Assembly: GCA_946811695.1 (NCBI GenBank)
Contig: OX328125.1
Location: 98,694,574 to 98,758,573 of the forward strand
Direction: 5' to 3'
DNA length: 64,000 nt
Origin: Gonocerus acuteangulatus
Taxonomy: Eukaryota; Arthropoda; Insecta; Hemiptera; Coreidae
In this document: positions 23,571 to 34,243 of the stretch, piece after piece
How the letters are laid out: the number at the start of each line of letters is the position of its first letter
How positions within the stretch are numbered: position 1 is the first letter of the stretch
Notes under the pieces: generated by a model
Told to the model about the DNA's origin: nothing
Databases searched by the model: none
The model's input: only the letters and a program-made list of their open reading frames with translations
Position numbers and translations under genes: made by a program

Positions 23571-25220
23571 ACCTACAAACTAGTGTATGTATATATTTTT
23601 AGCAAACATACAAGCTTAGTTTAATAATAAACAGCAATTAATTCTTGAATTTAAGAGCATTCCTAGCCAAAATAAACAATAGTACATTTTCCATTGTTGT
23701 ATACAAATCTATTACTTAAAATGAAATAAAATAGATTATATTTGTTCTGAAAATAGTTCTGTTTCTTAGATTGTTCACCTTGTTTGGAACGGTCAATGGC
23801 TTAAAGAACTGTGTCACCGCGATGCGTGGTGACTTGGTTACTATGTTGTCACGGACAGACATTATTCAGCAAGCCAAGTCCCAGGAAACGATTTTCCATT
23901 TGTCGTTTTCATCAAATGGCTATTTTCCATTTAAACCTATTGTTCGAAGGTTCAGGAAGTAGCCTATAATCATCTCTTTTAATGTCTTCCTAATAAGACG
24001 ATCTAAAGTTAATGGCTAGGACCTTGGATTTTACAGAAAACATTAAAAATGCATTGGACTTGTTCGGCTCGTCGCGTCCAGGTTACAAATCACCTGCTTC
24101 TGTGAGTCTATGGCAAAACGCAGGGTGTTGCACAGGGTGAAATGTTTGGCCCTTTCCTTATAGCTTCTAGATTTTCCTGGCAATTTTTCTTGCTTTCGGA
24201 GTTTACGATGAAATGGTAGTCATAATATGTAATCAGTCATAAATACAGTATTAATGTTCCAAAATTGGTTACATCATATACAAAATAGTATACCTCAGGA
24301 ATCCTAATAAACAGTTTTTTTAATCGGTTATCTCAAAATTACAAGGTAATTAATTTTATCAGAACTTTGTGCATTTTTATTTATTTTTTTCTCATTAGTT
24401 AAGTATGTTACTTTTTTTTGGTTGGATTTAAGGCGTGTCAACCGTTGAGGTCATTAACGCCAGTATGCTAATTTAATTCATCAATTCCTTGATTTTATTT
24501 ATATATTTATTTAAGTGTTTTTATTTATTGTTTTTGCGTTCTTATTTTCTTTTGTAATCTGTTTCAATTAATATTCTTTGATTTTTTCGTCTTCCAAGGA
24601 AAGAAACTAATACATATGCAATAAATTATACACACGCGCACAAATACGTGTACAATCACTCATGCACGAACAAAAACGCACACACAATAATAATCTAAAA
24701 AAGATATAGAAAATAATAGAACATCAGTGGAAGGCAAGACACACAAGAAATTCTAAAGAATAATAAATTAAAAACTGACTCATTAAACCACAATTTTCAG
24801 AGCCTCTGTAAAATAATTGCATTTAATAATTAACTTTGCTGTAAAACAATTATTAAAAAAAATATTAGGAACATGCTGAAAGATATACGTATTAGATAAA
24901 TGTATGCTAATTACGTAAATAATGTATTTTGAATAAAGTTTTAAAAATAATAAAAGAACTGTTATTGTCATATCATATTGTTATATAATTTAGAAATTAC
25001 CTGTCTGACCAGCAGAGTGCTTCTTCACGATATCTGGAAAAAAAAATGAAAACCATTTTGAAATGTTTAATCATTAATAACATTTAAAAACTAGATAGAT
25101 ATGCTTTTCAAGTTTTTGTATAAAATACAACATTTATTTGATATTTACCACAAATTAATATTTTTCTACTCCTTAATTTTACAATGTTTCTGCTGTAGCA
25201 GATATCAGGGGATTCAATCA
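23571..25220. other. no supported gene; SINE tail fragment inside
   Basis: Mostly AT-rich and featureless. Frames at 23771, 24783 and nearby show no domain. Confidence 0.4.
24410..24465 (-). mobile_element. SINE/LINE 3' tail fragment
   Basis: On the minus strand, 'ggcgttaatgacctcaacgg', 'ttgacacgcctt' and an A run mirror the tail of the 5S SINE at 41882-42077 (ggcgctaatagcc..., gttgatgcgccgtaaaa). Confidence 0.5.
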
Positions 25221-25223
25221 AAA

Positions 25224-25415
25224 GGCCAACGCGTACAGCTACGTTGAATAGAGCGGTTCGCTTAGATCACCGAAGTTAAGCAACGTGGGGAATGGACAGC
25301 ACTTTGATTGGTTGCCGTCAGGAAAAACCACCAGCAGATAATGCTAACAGCAGTTGGCATTGTTAAAAGGTGGCAACCTGTAGATAGCTCGGCGCTGAGA
25401 GCTTAGAAAAATAAA
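25224..25415 (+). mobile_element. 5S-rRNA-headed SINE, copy 2
   Basis: 5S-like head ('ggccaacg', 'acgttgaat', 'gatcaccgaagttaagcaac', a degraded C box). Then 'gcagttggcat' and the central block 'ggtggcaacctgtagatag' with 'ctcggcgctgagagc' and an A-rich end. The C box is more damaged than in the other two copies. Confidence 0.75.
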
Positions 25416-25820
25416 GAAAGAACAGAAGGGTATATTATAATTTAAAAGTATCATATTTTTCATAAAATATTTATGAAGAGGTGTTGAAGAATAGAATAAA
25501 AATGTTTTTCTTTTAATAAAACCCTCACACTTACAGTCCATTTTCAACTCCATATTTTATTTTTGCCCAGATAATTTTTTTATGATATTGTACTGATTTC
25601 ATTTATTCCATTACCTGACATTTTTACATAATTTGTATTTAAAAAAGCGTGTACATCTGGGAGGCACTGATAAGAAATGAATGAACTATGCGCACAACAG
25701 AAAAGTATTAAAATAAATAGAGACCCAAAATCTCAACAATTTTTTATTAGAGTTGGCAGATGCCAATGAATAAATTTCACAATTAACTTAATCTTCAATA
25801 TATTAAAAATGGCAAAATAA

Positions 25821-25847
25821 GTTTCGATACCTCGGACGCCTCATCAG
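25821..25847 (-). ncRNA. hammerhead-like motif, older copy left of the PLE
   Basis: Minus strand reads CTGATGA-G-GCG...ATC-GAAAC. Core boxes are intact but helix II is poorly paired. Together with 27680-27712 on the other strand it brackets the PLE insertion, suggesting that the PLE entered, or lies beside, an older related relic. Confidence 0.35.
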
Positions 25848-25893
25848 GAGCATCAATACTAAATAAATTCTAATGAAACAATGGCCACGTCAT

Positions 25894-25904
25894 AAAAGCA
25901 GATC
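25894..25904. repeat. target site duplication, left copy (PLE)
   Basis: 'aaaagcagatc' occurs here and at 27623-27633, bounding the 1.7-kb foldback PLE. Confidence 0.75.
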
Positions 25905-25978
25905 TTGAGGTAAATGAAAAACGTCCTGTTCCTTCACAAAAGTTTATTTTTTATTTTATTTTTTTTTTCCCACGCTAG

Positions 25979-26009
25979 CGCTTTCGGCAGCTCCTGCCAC
26001 CATCCTCAG
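25979..26009 (-). ncRNA. hammerhead-like motif in left PLE arm
   Basis: CTGAGGA-T-GGTGGC-AGGA-GCTGCC-GAAAGCGC on the minus strand. Helix II pairs over six positions with two wobbles. Confidence 0.5.
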
Positions 26010-26221
26010 AGCTGTGACAAAATTAATACAATAAAACAGTTTTTGTTGCATAATGGTAATCATCTTAATATTAAAATCCTAAACCTACACGTAAAATAAT
26101 AAATAAATAATCACAATAATTTTGGTTCGTCAACACAAAGATTAAAAACAATACAATGCTAACAAAAAACAAAAACAAAAGTCATAAGTAATAAAATGAA
26201 ATGTTGAGGAGAGAAACTCAC

Positions 26222-27133
26222 CTATAATGAGTTCAGCTTCACTGCTGAGGGCTGACTGAAGGGAAGCAGGGAGAGAGCCTGCACAGAGACATGACTCAAC
26301 ATATCAGTTTGATACGTGTCTGTCCTTTTATTTAAATTACACGAGCTCAGGATCTTATCTATACGTATCTCTATACTTTCTAGGACGTTCATCTGCGCAG
26401 ACTTCTTCCGGCAATGTAAAATATATAGTGAATGGTCAGCCTCGCTGTGTCCCGCTGCGAGACAGTGTTGACGAAATTCTGAATCCGACCTGGTTTTATG
26501 TTCTCTAGCTCTTATTTTGATTTTCCTGCCAGTTTGCCCTACGTACGATCCAGAACAGAGGCCACATACGATTTTATAGACACCACTCTTATTCCCCGTG
26601 TCTATCTTATCCTTGACGTCACAGAGAGCATTAGCCAGTGAGGGAGCATTTTTAAAGGCCACCTTAACATTAACTTTACTTAAAATGGAGGCTACTTTTT
26701 CCGAGACTTGGCCTAAATATGGTAAGGTGAACCATCTAACCTCAGATACGTCGGGTTTCAGAAAATTGGGAAAAGCTGCCTTAAGGGCATGTTTTTCTTT
26801 TCTTCTCCTGTAAATACCATCAATCATGAGAGCATCATATCCGTTCTTCTCCGCTACATGCTTTATATGGAGAAGCTCACGGTGATGATTACCCTCCGAC
26901 ATAGGTACTGACAGGAGTCGATCAATATAATAAATAAAAGGCAACATTTTAACTCTCGGGTGTTGAAAAGAACTCCTATCTATTGCTGTATCGGTGGTAG
27001 TAGACTTTCGAAAAATCGAAAACTCCAAACCACCCTCCTCTTTTTTATGGATCGTCAAATCTAAATAATTTAATGAACCCCCCTCTTCTATTTCTTTCCT
27101 GAGCTCGTGTAATTTAAATAAAAGGACAGACAC
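26222..27133 (-). CDS. Penelope-like element polyprotein, C-terminal 303 codons (RT thumb + GIY-YIG endonuclease)
   Basis: Encodes the C-terminal half of a PLE reverse transcriptase/endonuclease. Residues 20-77 carry the RT thumb-like block LNYLDLTI...FSIFRKSTTTDTAI...RLLSVP. Residues 183-215 are the GIY-YIG nuclease: GVYKI, CGLC, YVGQTG and the conserved R/H in RAREH. A Glu-rich LESIEIRI near 252 supplies the expected catalytic Glu. The RT catalytic region is missing: homology starts at about residue 13, and the first 12 residues (27097-27133) are read from the inverted right arm, so the Met is a junction artefact, not a true start. A complete PLE protein is about 700-900 aa. The frame is otherwise intact, which fits a recent 5'-truncated copy. 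Inactive alone. Confidence 0.9.
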   Translation of the reverse strand: MSVLLFKLHELRKEIEEGGSLNYLDLTIHKKEEGGLEFSIFRKSTTTDTAIDRSSFQHPRVKMLPFIYYIDRLLSVPMSEGNHHRELLHIKHVAEKNGYDALMIDGIYRRRKEKHALKAAFPNFLKPDVSEVRWFTLPYLGQVSEKVASILSKVNVKVAFKNAPSLANALCDVKDKIDTGNKSGVYKIVCGLCSGSYVGQTGRKIKIRAREHKTRSDSEFRQHCLAAGHSEADHSLYILHCRKKSAQMNVLESIEIRIDKILSSCNLNKRTDTYQTDMLSHVSVQALSLLPFSQPSAVKLNSL

Positions 27134-27439
27134 GTATCAAACTGATATGTTGAGTCATGTCTCTGTGCAGGCTCTCTCCCTGCTTCCCTTCAGTCAGCCC
27201 TCAGCAGTGAAGCTGAACTCATTATAGGTGAGTTTCTCTCCTCAACATTTCATTTTATTACTTATGACTTTTGTTTTTGTTTTTTGTTAGCATTGTATTG
27301 TTTTTAATCTTTGTGTTGACGAACCAAAATTATTGTGATTATTTATTTATTATTTTACGTGTAGGTTTAGGATTTTAATATTAAGATGATTACCATTATG
27401 CAACAAAAACTGTTTTATTGTATTAATTTTGTCACAGCT

Positions 27440-27471
27440 CTGAGGATGGTGGCAGGAGCTGCCGAAAGCGC
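27440..27471 (+). ncRNA. hammerhead-like motif in right PLE arm
   Basis: Exact inverse counterpart of the left-arm motif at 25979-26009, so both strands of the element carry the core. Confidence 0.5.
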
Positions 27472-27479
27472 TAGCGTGG

Positions 27480-27537
<58 letters not shown>
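27480..27537. repeat. poly-A tract in right PLE arm
   Basis: 57 consecutive A. The matching stretch of the left arm (25940-25968) is only a T-rich, interrupted run, so the tract expanded after the palindrome formed. Confidence 0.95.
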
Positions 27538-27539
<2 letters not shown>

Positions 27540-27622
27540 AAAAATAAACTTTTGTGAAGGAACAGGACGTTTTTCATTTACCTCAAGATCTTCCTTCTCT
27601 GCCAGCAACCTCAACGTTTTTG

Positions 27623-27633
27623 AAAAGCAGATC
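27623..27633. repeat. target site duplication, right copy (PLE)
   Basis: Second 'aaaagcagatc', after the 30-nt single-sided extension. Confidence 0.75.
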
Positions 27634-27679
27634 ATCTGTTGCGGAAGGTTAGCCTAAATTCTATTTAGTTTTTAGGCTC

Positions 27680-27712
27680 CTGAAGAGGCATTTAGGGATG
27701 CGAAACATGTAG
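27680..27712 (+). ncRNA. hammerhead-like motif with GAAACATGTA end
   Basis: CTGAAGA-G-GCAT-TTAGGG-ATGC-GAAAC-AT-GTA. Helix II gcat/atgc is perfect. GAAAC-AT-GTA allows a 2-bp helix III (AC/GT) with cleavage after the last A, as in minimal type I hammerheads of PLEs. Confidence 0.5.
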
Positions 27713-27719
27713 ATATTTT

Positions 27720-28799
27720 CAATAAACTGAATTTGGTGTTAATGTTTACTTTTGTTTTTTACATTCCGCCTAGGAAAGAAAAATTGATAGAGTAACCCTC
27801 TACTAGGGTACCTTTTGTAAATATTCTACAAGGTGCCTTAAATGTAAAGTCTCAAGGTAATCCAGCTCAGATTTTTCTAAATATTCGCTTTATGTTCATG
27901 ATATCTAGTTACATACGTCGTATTGGACTCCAGAAGTATGTCAACATCCTTTAGAAGCGTGATTGAATGAACGACTTGTGCTGAATATGTTCAAGAGCCG
28001 CAATCCAATTGGTTTCACGACAGAGAGAATTAGATAAGTATCGGAGGGCTCGTGCCGACGAGTTTCCGGCTGGCCAATCCATGGACGAGTCAGTCCTACC
28101 TGACGGTATCCCCTATAGGCGTCGGACGACCAGCGAGGTTCGTCCCAGGATGTCCGGGGATATCTGCCCCACTATGAAATGATGAGTTGGTTGGCAAATT
28201 GGCCGGACCTAATAGACAGCGGTCGGCTTCCTCTAAATTGGAGGATGTCATAAATCAGCAGTAGAGCCATCATCGTATTAGCCCAGAACGTCGGGCACGA
28301 TTGCTCCAGGTTCCTCGGCATAACCGCAGCTCCAGGGTATACTGGAACAAGATAGTCTTGGGGTGCAAGGGTATAGCTGGATGGAACCTTGTGAATGTGA
28401 AAATTAAGGAATCGTTAAAGTTATTTGCTTATCGGCCAAACTTGAGATATCTTGGGTATAAATGCCTTTTTGAACTCGGGCACAGAAAATGTTACGGATA
28501 TTTACTGCCATTACCCGTAAATATATTTAGTTAATTTTCACTCCAACTATTTTACAATTTTGTATTATTTTTTGCTAGATTGTGTTTCGTTTTGTTTTTT
28601 GTCTGCTCATGGAAGCCCAAATTAAATCAGGTAATGTCATGGAACATTATAAATATCTTCTTTCGTTCCTTTATAGCAAATGTTGTAATTATATGTATAT
28701 GCTTAACAACAGTACCCGAGGTATTTTGGATATAGATACCACGACATACCGTCTGGATTTACCTGTAAACGGAGTTAACTTGGGAGCTCACATTTTTAC
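27720..28799. other. no supported gene
   Basis: Frames at 28301-28534 and 28582-28848 are unrecognised. A segment at 28553-28616 ('ttttgtattatt', 'gctagattgt') recurs diverged at 32481-32545 on the far side of the LINE. Confidence 0.35.
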
Positions 28800-28810
28800 G
28801 GATATTCAAT

Positions 28811-29340
28811 TTTTTTTTTATTATTTTTTTTTAAATTTAATTTATTGAATAAAAGACAAAATGAAATACAGTAACACGTGTGTACCTCTATACCACACAA
28901 ACACACTATTTCTAGGTTTAACACTGCAGTGATTAAAATTAAGGTCAACAATTATTTATAAGGGAAAAATGTCACAAAAACCCTGACTTATACTACTAAC
29001 TACGTACTAAGACTTATCATATAATGATAATATAAATTAACGATAACTATAATAATTAATGGTATAATAATATTTAATTATAATGATAATGATAATAATT
29101 ATTTGAAGAGATATACACTGATAAGTAATAGGAGAGTTAATTAATAATTAATAGGCATAAAATTGAAGCAAACTAAATTCATTAAATAATGGGATTGTAG
29201 AAGACCTGTGTTTACAGCTTAGCACCTAAAGCTAGCTGCTAGTCCTAGCTATGAGATAATAGGAGCAGAGATCAGGCAGTCTACTAGATGATTATGCTTG
29301 TACGTTTGTGCACGTATCTTTTACCTGATGTTTTGGTGTA
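28811..29340 (-). mobile_element. probable retroelement 3' end in reverse orientation
   Basis: Starts with a T run (28811-28830). Read on the minus strand it ends 'cttttattcaataaatt' plus A-rich tail, a polyadenylation-like terminus, after an AT-rich non-coding stretch. The 11 bp just left (28800-28810, 'ggatattcaat') recur at 32418-32428, beyond the plus-strand LINE. Confidence 0.35.
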
Positions 29341-29364
29341 GTTACCTATTTTTTTATCTGCCTT

Positions 29365-30866
29365 ATAACTCCCCCATTACATTATGGGAAGTTAAAACCG
29401 CTATCCGAAACCTAAGAGACTCAGCACCAGGTCCAGACGACATTCACAACGCCATGTTGAAACATCTACCTCCCCTAGCAATAACAAGAATACAAACTTT
29501 CTTTAACGCTATCTGGCTAAACGGCGAATTCCCTGACGACTGGCAAAATTCAATCATTCTCCCTATTCTCAAACCAGGCAAAGACAAAACCCAAACCGAC
29601 AATTACAGACCAATATCACTTACTTCCTGTCTATGCAAACTTCTCGAAAAAATCATAAATAAACGCCTTCTCTGGATACTGGAAGAGAACAATCTAATAA
29701 CCAACATACAATGCGGTCTAAGGAAATCCCGCTCCACCCTCGATCACCTAGTCACCTTAGAAGCCGAAGTCCTCAACGCCTTCGTTAACAAAAAAGGGTG
29801 TATCGGGATATTCTTCGATCTAGAGAAGGCCTTCGATACTACCTGGAGACCATTAATACTCAAACAGATGAAAGAATGGAATATTCAGGGCTCCCTATCA
29901 CGCTTCATCCAAAATTTCCTTTCTAACCGTAATTTCCAAGTCCGAATAGGAAACACACTATTCAAGAAAACATGCATGCAGAATGGAATCCCCCAAGGGA
30001 GTGTTCTCAGCGGAACATTGTTCGTAATAGCCATAAACAGCATCCAAAGAGCACTAACTCTGAAAAGCATCAAAGCATGCCTTTTTGTTGACTACTTATT
30101 ATTCCTATTACCATTTACCGACCCCATAAGAATGCAGAAAATCCTACAAAATGGTCTAAACAAACTCCAGCAATGGTCACAGGAAACTGGCTTCAAATTT
30201 TCACCAGACAAGACCAAATGTATTCTCTTTTCGAAGAAAAAATATCCAAGCCTACCACCACAACTCCAATTCAACAACCAAGACCTACCCTTTACCAATC
30301 AATGGACCTACCTGGGTTTGACTGTAGACACCAAACTTACTTGGCTGCCCCACATAATCAAACTAAAGGAATCCTGCCTCAAAAGGCTCAAACTCATAAA
30401 AGTCCTAGCAGCCACCTCATGGGGTGCAGATAGAGCAAGGTTAATCCAAATTTACAAAAGTCTCATCCATTCTAAACTTGATTACGCCAGTCCGGTATAT
30501 AGCTCAGCCAGCCTTAGCCATCTTCGTCTCCTCGACTCCGTACACCATACTGGCATACGCTTAGCAACGGGTGCATTCATAACTAGCCCTGTTCTTAGCC
30601 TCTGTGCAGAAGCGAACGTTCCACCGCTAACCTTCAGAAGACAGCGAATATCCAGCCAGTACATCAGCAGGCTCTCCTTTCACCCAAGAAACCCTGCCTT
30701 CAAATATATATATAATCCAAAATATAAACAAACCTACCAGGTATACAACAAAAAACTCCCCCTTGCGTTTAGAATAACGAAAATAATTGAACAAATGAAA
30801 AACATAAACAATAGTCTGTCACCTAATTTTCTCATATCCCCTGGACCCAAGAAGAACCAAGAGTAA
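29365..30866 (+). pseudogene. LINE reverse transcriptase (I-superfamily-like), catalytically dead
   Basis: A 500-codon RT domain with the usual blocks in order: SAPGPDDIHNAML (block 0/1, about 29424), LPILKPGKD (about 29565), NYRPISLTSCLCKLLEKI (about 29602), IFFDLEKAFDTTW (block A, first catalytic Asp, about 29811), GIPQGSVLSGTLF (block B, about 29990), then CLFVDYLLFLLP at about 30085. The last should be the F/YADD box; here it is FVDY, so the second catalytic Asp is Tyr and the enzyme cannot be active. The thumb (FSPDKTKCILFSKK, TYLGLTVDTKLTW) follows. The apurinic endonuclease and ORF1 are absent (5' truncation near 29365). The upstream ATG at 29298 is outside the homologous part. Confidence 0.9.
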
Positions 30867-30913
30867 TACTACTGCTCCACAACAGAAGTAAAACTACAAC
30901 CCCACCGTATGTA

Positions 30914-31768
30914 ATGAAGCAGCAATACCAAGAAATAATATCAGTCAATCCCGAGAAAACAATAGTATACACAGATGGATCGAAGATTGGCAATAATATA
31001 GGCTCCGCAGTAATATTCCCCGAACAAACATACAAGTACAAACTACAGGAACATTGCAGTATCTACACAGCAGAACTAGCAGCTATCTGCAACGCTCTGT
31101 ATCAAATCATTAGCTACCCATCCAACAAATTCACCATCTGTACTGACTCACTATCTGCAATATATGGAATACGGAACCTGTATACCGACAACCACCTAAT
31201 AAATAGAATCCAATACTACTTCAACACCCTTAAATCCATTGGAAAAGAAGTAGAACTACTCTGGATTCCATCACATATTGGGATTACCCCCAACGAACTT
31301 GCAGACCAAGCAGCAAAGGAAGCAGCCCTATCCGAAATAGAACCCACTACAATCACCACCAAATCAGACATATACTCCTGGCTTAAAAAACAAGCTTCAG
31401 ATGATTGGACAAAAATGTGGTCAGAGGTCACCGATAACAAACTACACAATATCAAACCCACTCCAAAAACATGGAAAACATTATTTCAAGAAATAAGAAG
31501 ACACGAAACAGCACAAAGCGGTTTACGAATCGGACACACGCGCTTAACCCATTCTCACCTTATTACAAAAGAAGAACCTCCAAAATGCAACCGATGTAAC
31601 AAACAAATAACTGTAGTCCATATATTTGAAGAATGCCCCCGGTACGAAAACCTGTTTAAAAAACATCAAGTGCCAGGTTCATTAAAGGAAGCACTCTCTG
31701 ATTCAACCAAAATAATCCCCCTCTTAATGTCATTCCTTAAGGATGCAAACCTCCTGCAAAATATATGA
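30914..31768 (+). pseudogene. LINE RNase H domain and C-terminal zinc knuckle
   Basis: Continues the RT of the same element, one frameshift away (RT stops at 30866). RNase H residues are all present: TDGS (about residue 20), TAELAAI (about 53), CTDSLSAI (about 76) and NELADQAAK (about 132), giving the D-E-D-D set. The C-terminus has CNRCN...VVHIFEEC (a CX2C-X7-H-X4-C knuckle). An RNase H after RT is typical of I, R1 and LOA-type LINEs and absent from Jockey, which supports placement in the I superfamily. This part is better preserved than the RT, and an A-rich stretch follows from 31769. Confidence 0.9.
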
Positions 31769-31908
31769 AAAAAAAAAAGAATAAATAAAAAAGAAAAAAA
31801 TAAAAGAAAAAAATAAAATATATAAAAAAAATATAAAAAAATAAATAAATAAAATAAATAAATAAAAAAAGGAAAAAAAATAATAAGAAAAAAAAATGTA
31901 TTAAAAAA

Positions 31909-31942
<34 letters not shown>

Positions 31943-31943
31943 A

Positions 31944-31976
<33 letters not shown>

Positions 31977-32400
31977 TATAAAATCACATCAATATTATAT
32001 TATTCAAGTTTACGAAAAGATTGTAATTAGTCTAACTTTATTATAATTCTCTTAATTTAAATTATAATTGTCATAGTCTTAGTTTAAGTTATAATAGTCT
32101 TGATTTATATTATAATTGCCATATTGGATTTTAAGATAATGACTGTAATGGTCTTTAACTAATAAATGATATAATCTGTAACTAATTATTTTTAACAATT
32201 TGTAACTAAAAAAGCATAACACCATTACACACAGGCAAAGAACTACACCTATCTCACAAACTCACAGACGTCTTAAAATTTAATTAAATACCTAAAGCAA
32301 ATATTTATAAAAGAACCCAAACTTTTAGAACCAACACATTGGAAGGCGCAAATAACCTAGTTGTAGAGTGCCAAACTCCATATCTATCTATCTATCTATT
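31769..32400 (+). mobile_element. 3' UTR and (TATC)n tail of the LINE
   Basis: An A-rich stretch (31769-31943), a (TA)n tract (31944-31980) and an AT-rich UTR end in 'agagtgccaaactcca' and 'tatctatctatctatc' (32381-32398), a tetranucleotide tail of the type these LINEs use. The A-rich and TA parts may be later expansions. Confidence 0.6.
31944..31980. repeat. (TA)n microsatellite
   Basis: Short TA tract with one CA interruption, inside the LINE 3' region. Confidence 0.9.
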
Positions 32401-32429
32401 TTTTTATCAGTGGGAATGGATATTCAATG

Positions 32430-33770
32430 CCATCGCCCATATTTTGACTTTAGCTCTTATTTCTAATTATTAAAGAGACCCCAGTTTTGTATTACTTTTG
32501 GCTAGATTGTTATTTTTTTTTTTTTTGGATGTTTCATTGAAGTTCGAGTTTACTTGTGTAATTTTGTGAACCTTCGGAGACCTTTAAACCCTACATCATG
32601 TGTAGATACTAAAGGAGGAGGAAAAACTTTATTGTACAAAAAACTTTGGTTGCCCAACTAAATTGGGTTGCTCCATACACTACATGTTGATCAACCAAAA
32701 TTGGTCATTTTAGGCAAAGTATTTAATGTGGTGAATAAGTTGTAACAAGCGTAGTGTTGTGTGAGATGCAATAAGCGACCGAATGTACGCCTTTTACCTT
32801 CAATCGACACTTGTAAATCCATGGATACGTAAATGTACGTGTTATGTGCATATAATGAAGAAACCCTTATATTTAATCCACAACGTTATAAATATTCAGG
32901 TGATAATGTTTAACCATATGAGACATATTTATACCAAAATTTAAACAGTTTATATTATACAGATAGATTTTATCGTCTTATCACCTTAACGTATCATTAT
33001 TTGCAGCAATTTTTTTTTAAGCTAGCATGATTGTTTTTTGAGATATGTACGTTGTGAAATGTTGACGTTTCCCAATTACACTTTTGGGATATTGCATATA
33101 CAACTTGGATTAAAGAAACCCAGTATCCAATGACACACTGTAAGTGGTCTACTATATTCCCCAGATAACGTTTACAGTTTGAAAATTTCTAATAAAATAA
33201 ATTTGAACAGAATTAATTATGCATAGTAAAATCCTATCCTTTTACCGCTAAAATCTGATATAAAATATTAAACATATTTTTATGAGAAATTACTAAATGC
33301 GGCTCTGAATATAGTTGCCCTACAAGCTGCCTAGGATTATCCAGATCCTTCAAGAAAGTAGCCTAGGAATAAAATGACTTTTTGATTTACGACCCAATGT
33401 TACGACAAGTGTCACCTTTTATGCTCTGTACCACACACCGTCTCGAGATGAGTTATTACATAAATACATATATATACATAGATAATAAACAGCCGTAAAT
33501 GGTAAATCCGAGACATATTCGTCTTTATTGGAGTACGGAATCCAGTTCACCGGGTTTTCGAGGCCATATTCCAAGTTCTCAGCTCGTCGAAGGCCTTGTT
33601 TTATACGTTCTTCAAGAATCGTTTCAAGCAGATATGGAATTAATGTACATTTTATATAAGAAATATGTTGGGATGGTGAAATGGGTAACTACCTTCTCAT
33701 ATAATAGGGATTTTTTTATTAATATTATATTCCAAGTCCTGGCGTAAACATGATCTCATACAGGTCTGTA
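32430..33770. other. no supported gene
   Basis: AT-rich. 32620-32650 ('aaaaactttattgtaca') could be a reversed retroposon 3' end. No coding domain; the 82-codon frame at 33499-33747 is unrecognised. Confidence 0.35.
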
Positions 33771-33772
33771 TA

Positions 33773-33785
33773 TATTAATTTTATG
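33773..33785. repeat. target site duplication, left copy
   Basis: 'tattaattttatg' is repeated exactly at 34244-34256, bounding the foldback element. Confidence 0.85.
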
Positions 33786-34243
33786 AAGACAAGGTATAGT
33801 TGGGATTCGGCAAGGAGAAAAACGTCAGACTTTCAGGAAAAAATCTGTATTTGGACGTTTCGGCTGCACATTGGCAGCCTTCTTCATCTAAAAAATATAT
33901 AAAACTTATAAGTAAAAAAAAATATATACAACGTATAAGTAAAAAACAGGCAGAAATGAGCGTAGTATATATATCATGAAAATAAATTTTAACCAATCTT
34001 ATTTTTATACAATGAAAATACGGTAGTTGGAAAGTAAACAGCATGTAAGAAGGTAGTAAGTACACAGCACAAAAACTAATCAGTACAAAAAAAAAATTAT
34101 ATTATGAGAAAAAACAATCTATTCTATAAGAGAAACGTCCAAATACAGATTTTTTCCTGAAAGTCTGACATTTTTCTCCTAGCCGAATCCCAACTATACC
34201 TTGTCTTCGTATCTCTGCAACGGCTAACTATCTCCAACTTCAC
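33786..34243 (-). mobile_element. non-autonomous foldback PLE derivative (P1 type), asymmetric
   Basis: The left arm begins 'acaaggtatagttgggattc'; its inverse is found at 34131-34205. The right arm starts exactly at the GAAACGTCC part of the hammerhead-like core and so lacks the rest. The full core is in the left arm (33854-33886). A single-sided extension 'cttcgtatctctgcaacggc' and on follows the right arm (34204-34243), as in the copy at 60488. A 13-bp TSD flanks it. No protein is encoded. Confidence 0.8.
33854..33886 (-). ncRNA. hammerhead-like motif (P1 type)
   Basis: Minus strand: ATGAAGA-A-GGCTGC-CAATGT-GCAGCC-GAAACGTCC. Helix II is six perfect pairs. The first core C is A in this copy, which would impair catalysis in a true hammerhead. 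Confidence 0.5.

Larger units (their letters stand above)
25905..27622 (-). mobile_element. Penelope-like element, 5'-truncated, foldback structure
   Basis: The left arm (25905-26352) and right arm (27097 to about 27590) are near-identical inverted copies of the element's 3' end, including 3' coding sequence, UTR, hammerhead-like core and a homopolymer. The central 26353-27096 is single copy and encodes the RT thumb and endonuclease on the minus strand. The right side has an extra 30-nt extension (27592-27622) before the 11-bp TSD. This corresponds to the partly inverted terminal repeats and short tail described for Penelope elements. The two arms differ mainly in homopolymer length, so the copy is young or arm-converted. 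Confidence 0.85.

Noticed and set aside
27097..27133. genuine N-terminus of the PLE protein
   Set aside because: These 12 codons are read from the inverted right arm, so the Met is a junction artefact of the foldback.
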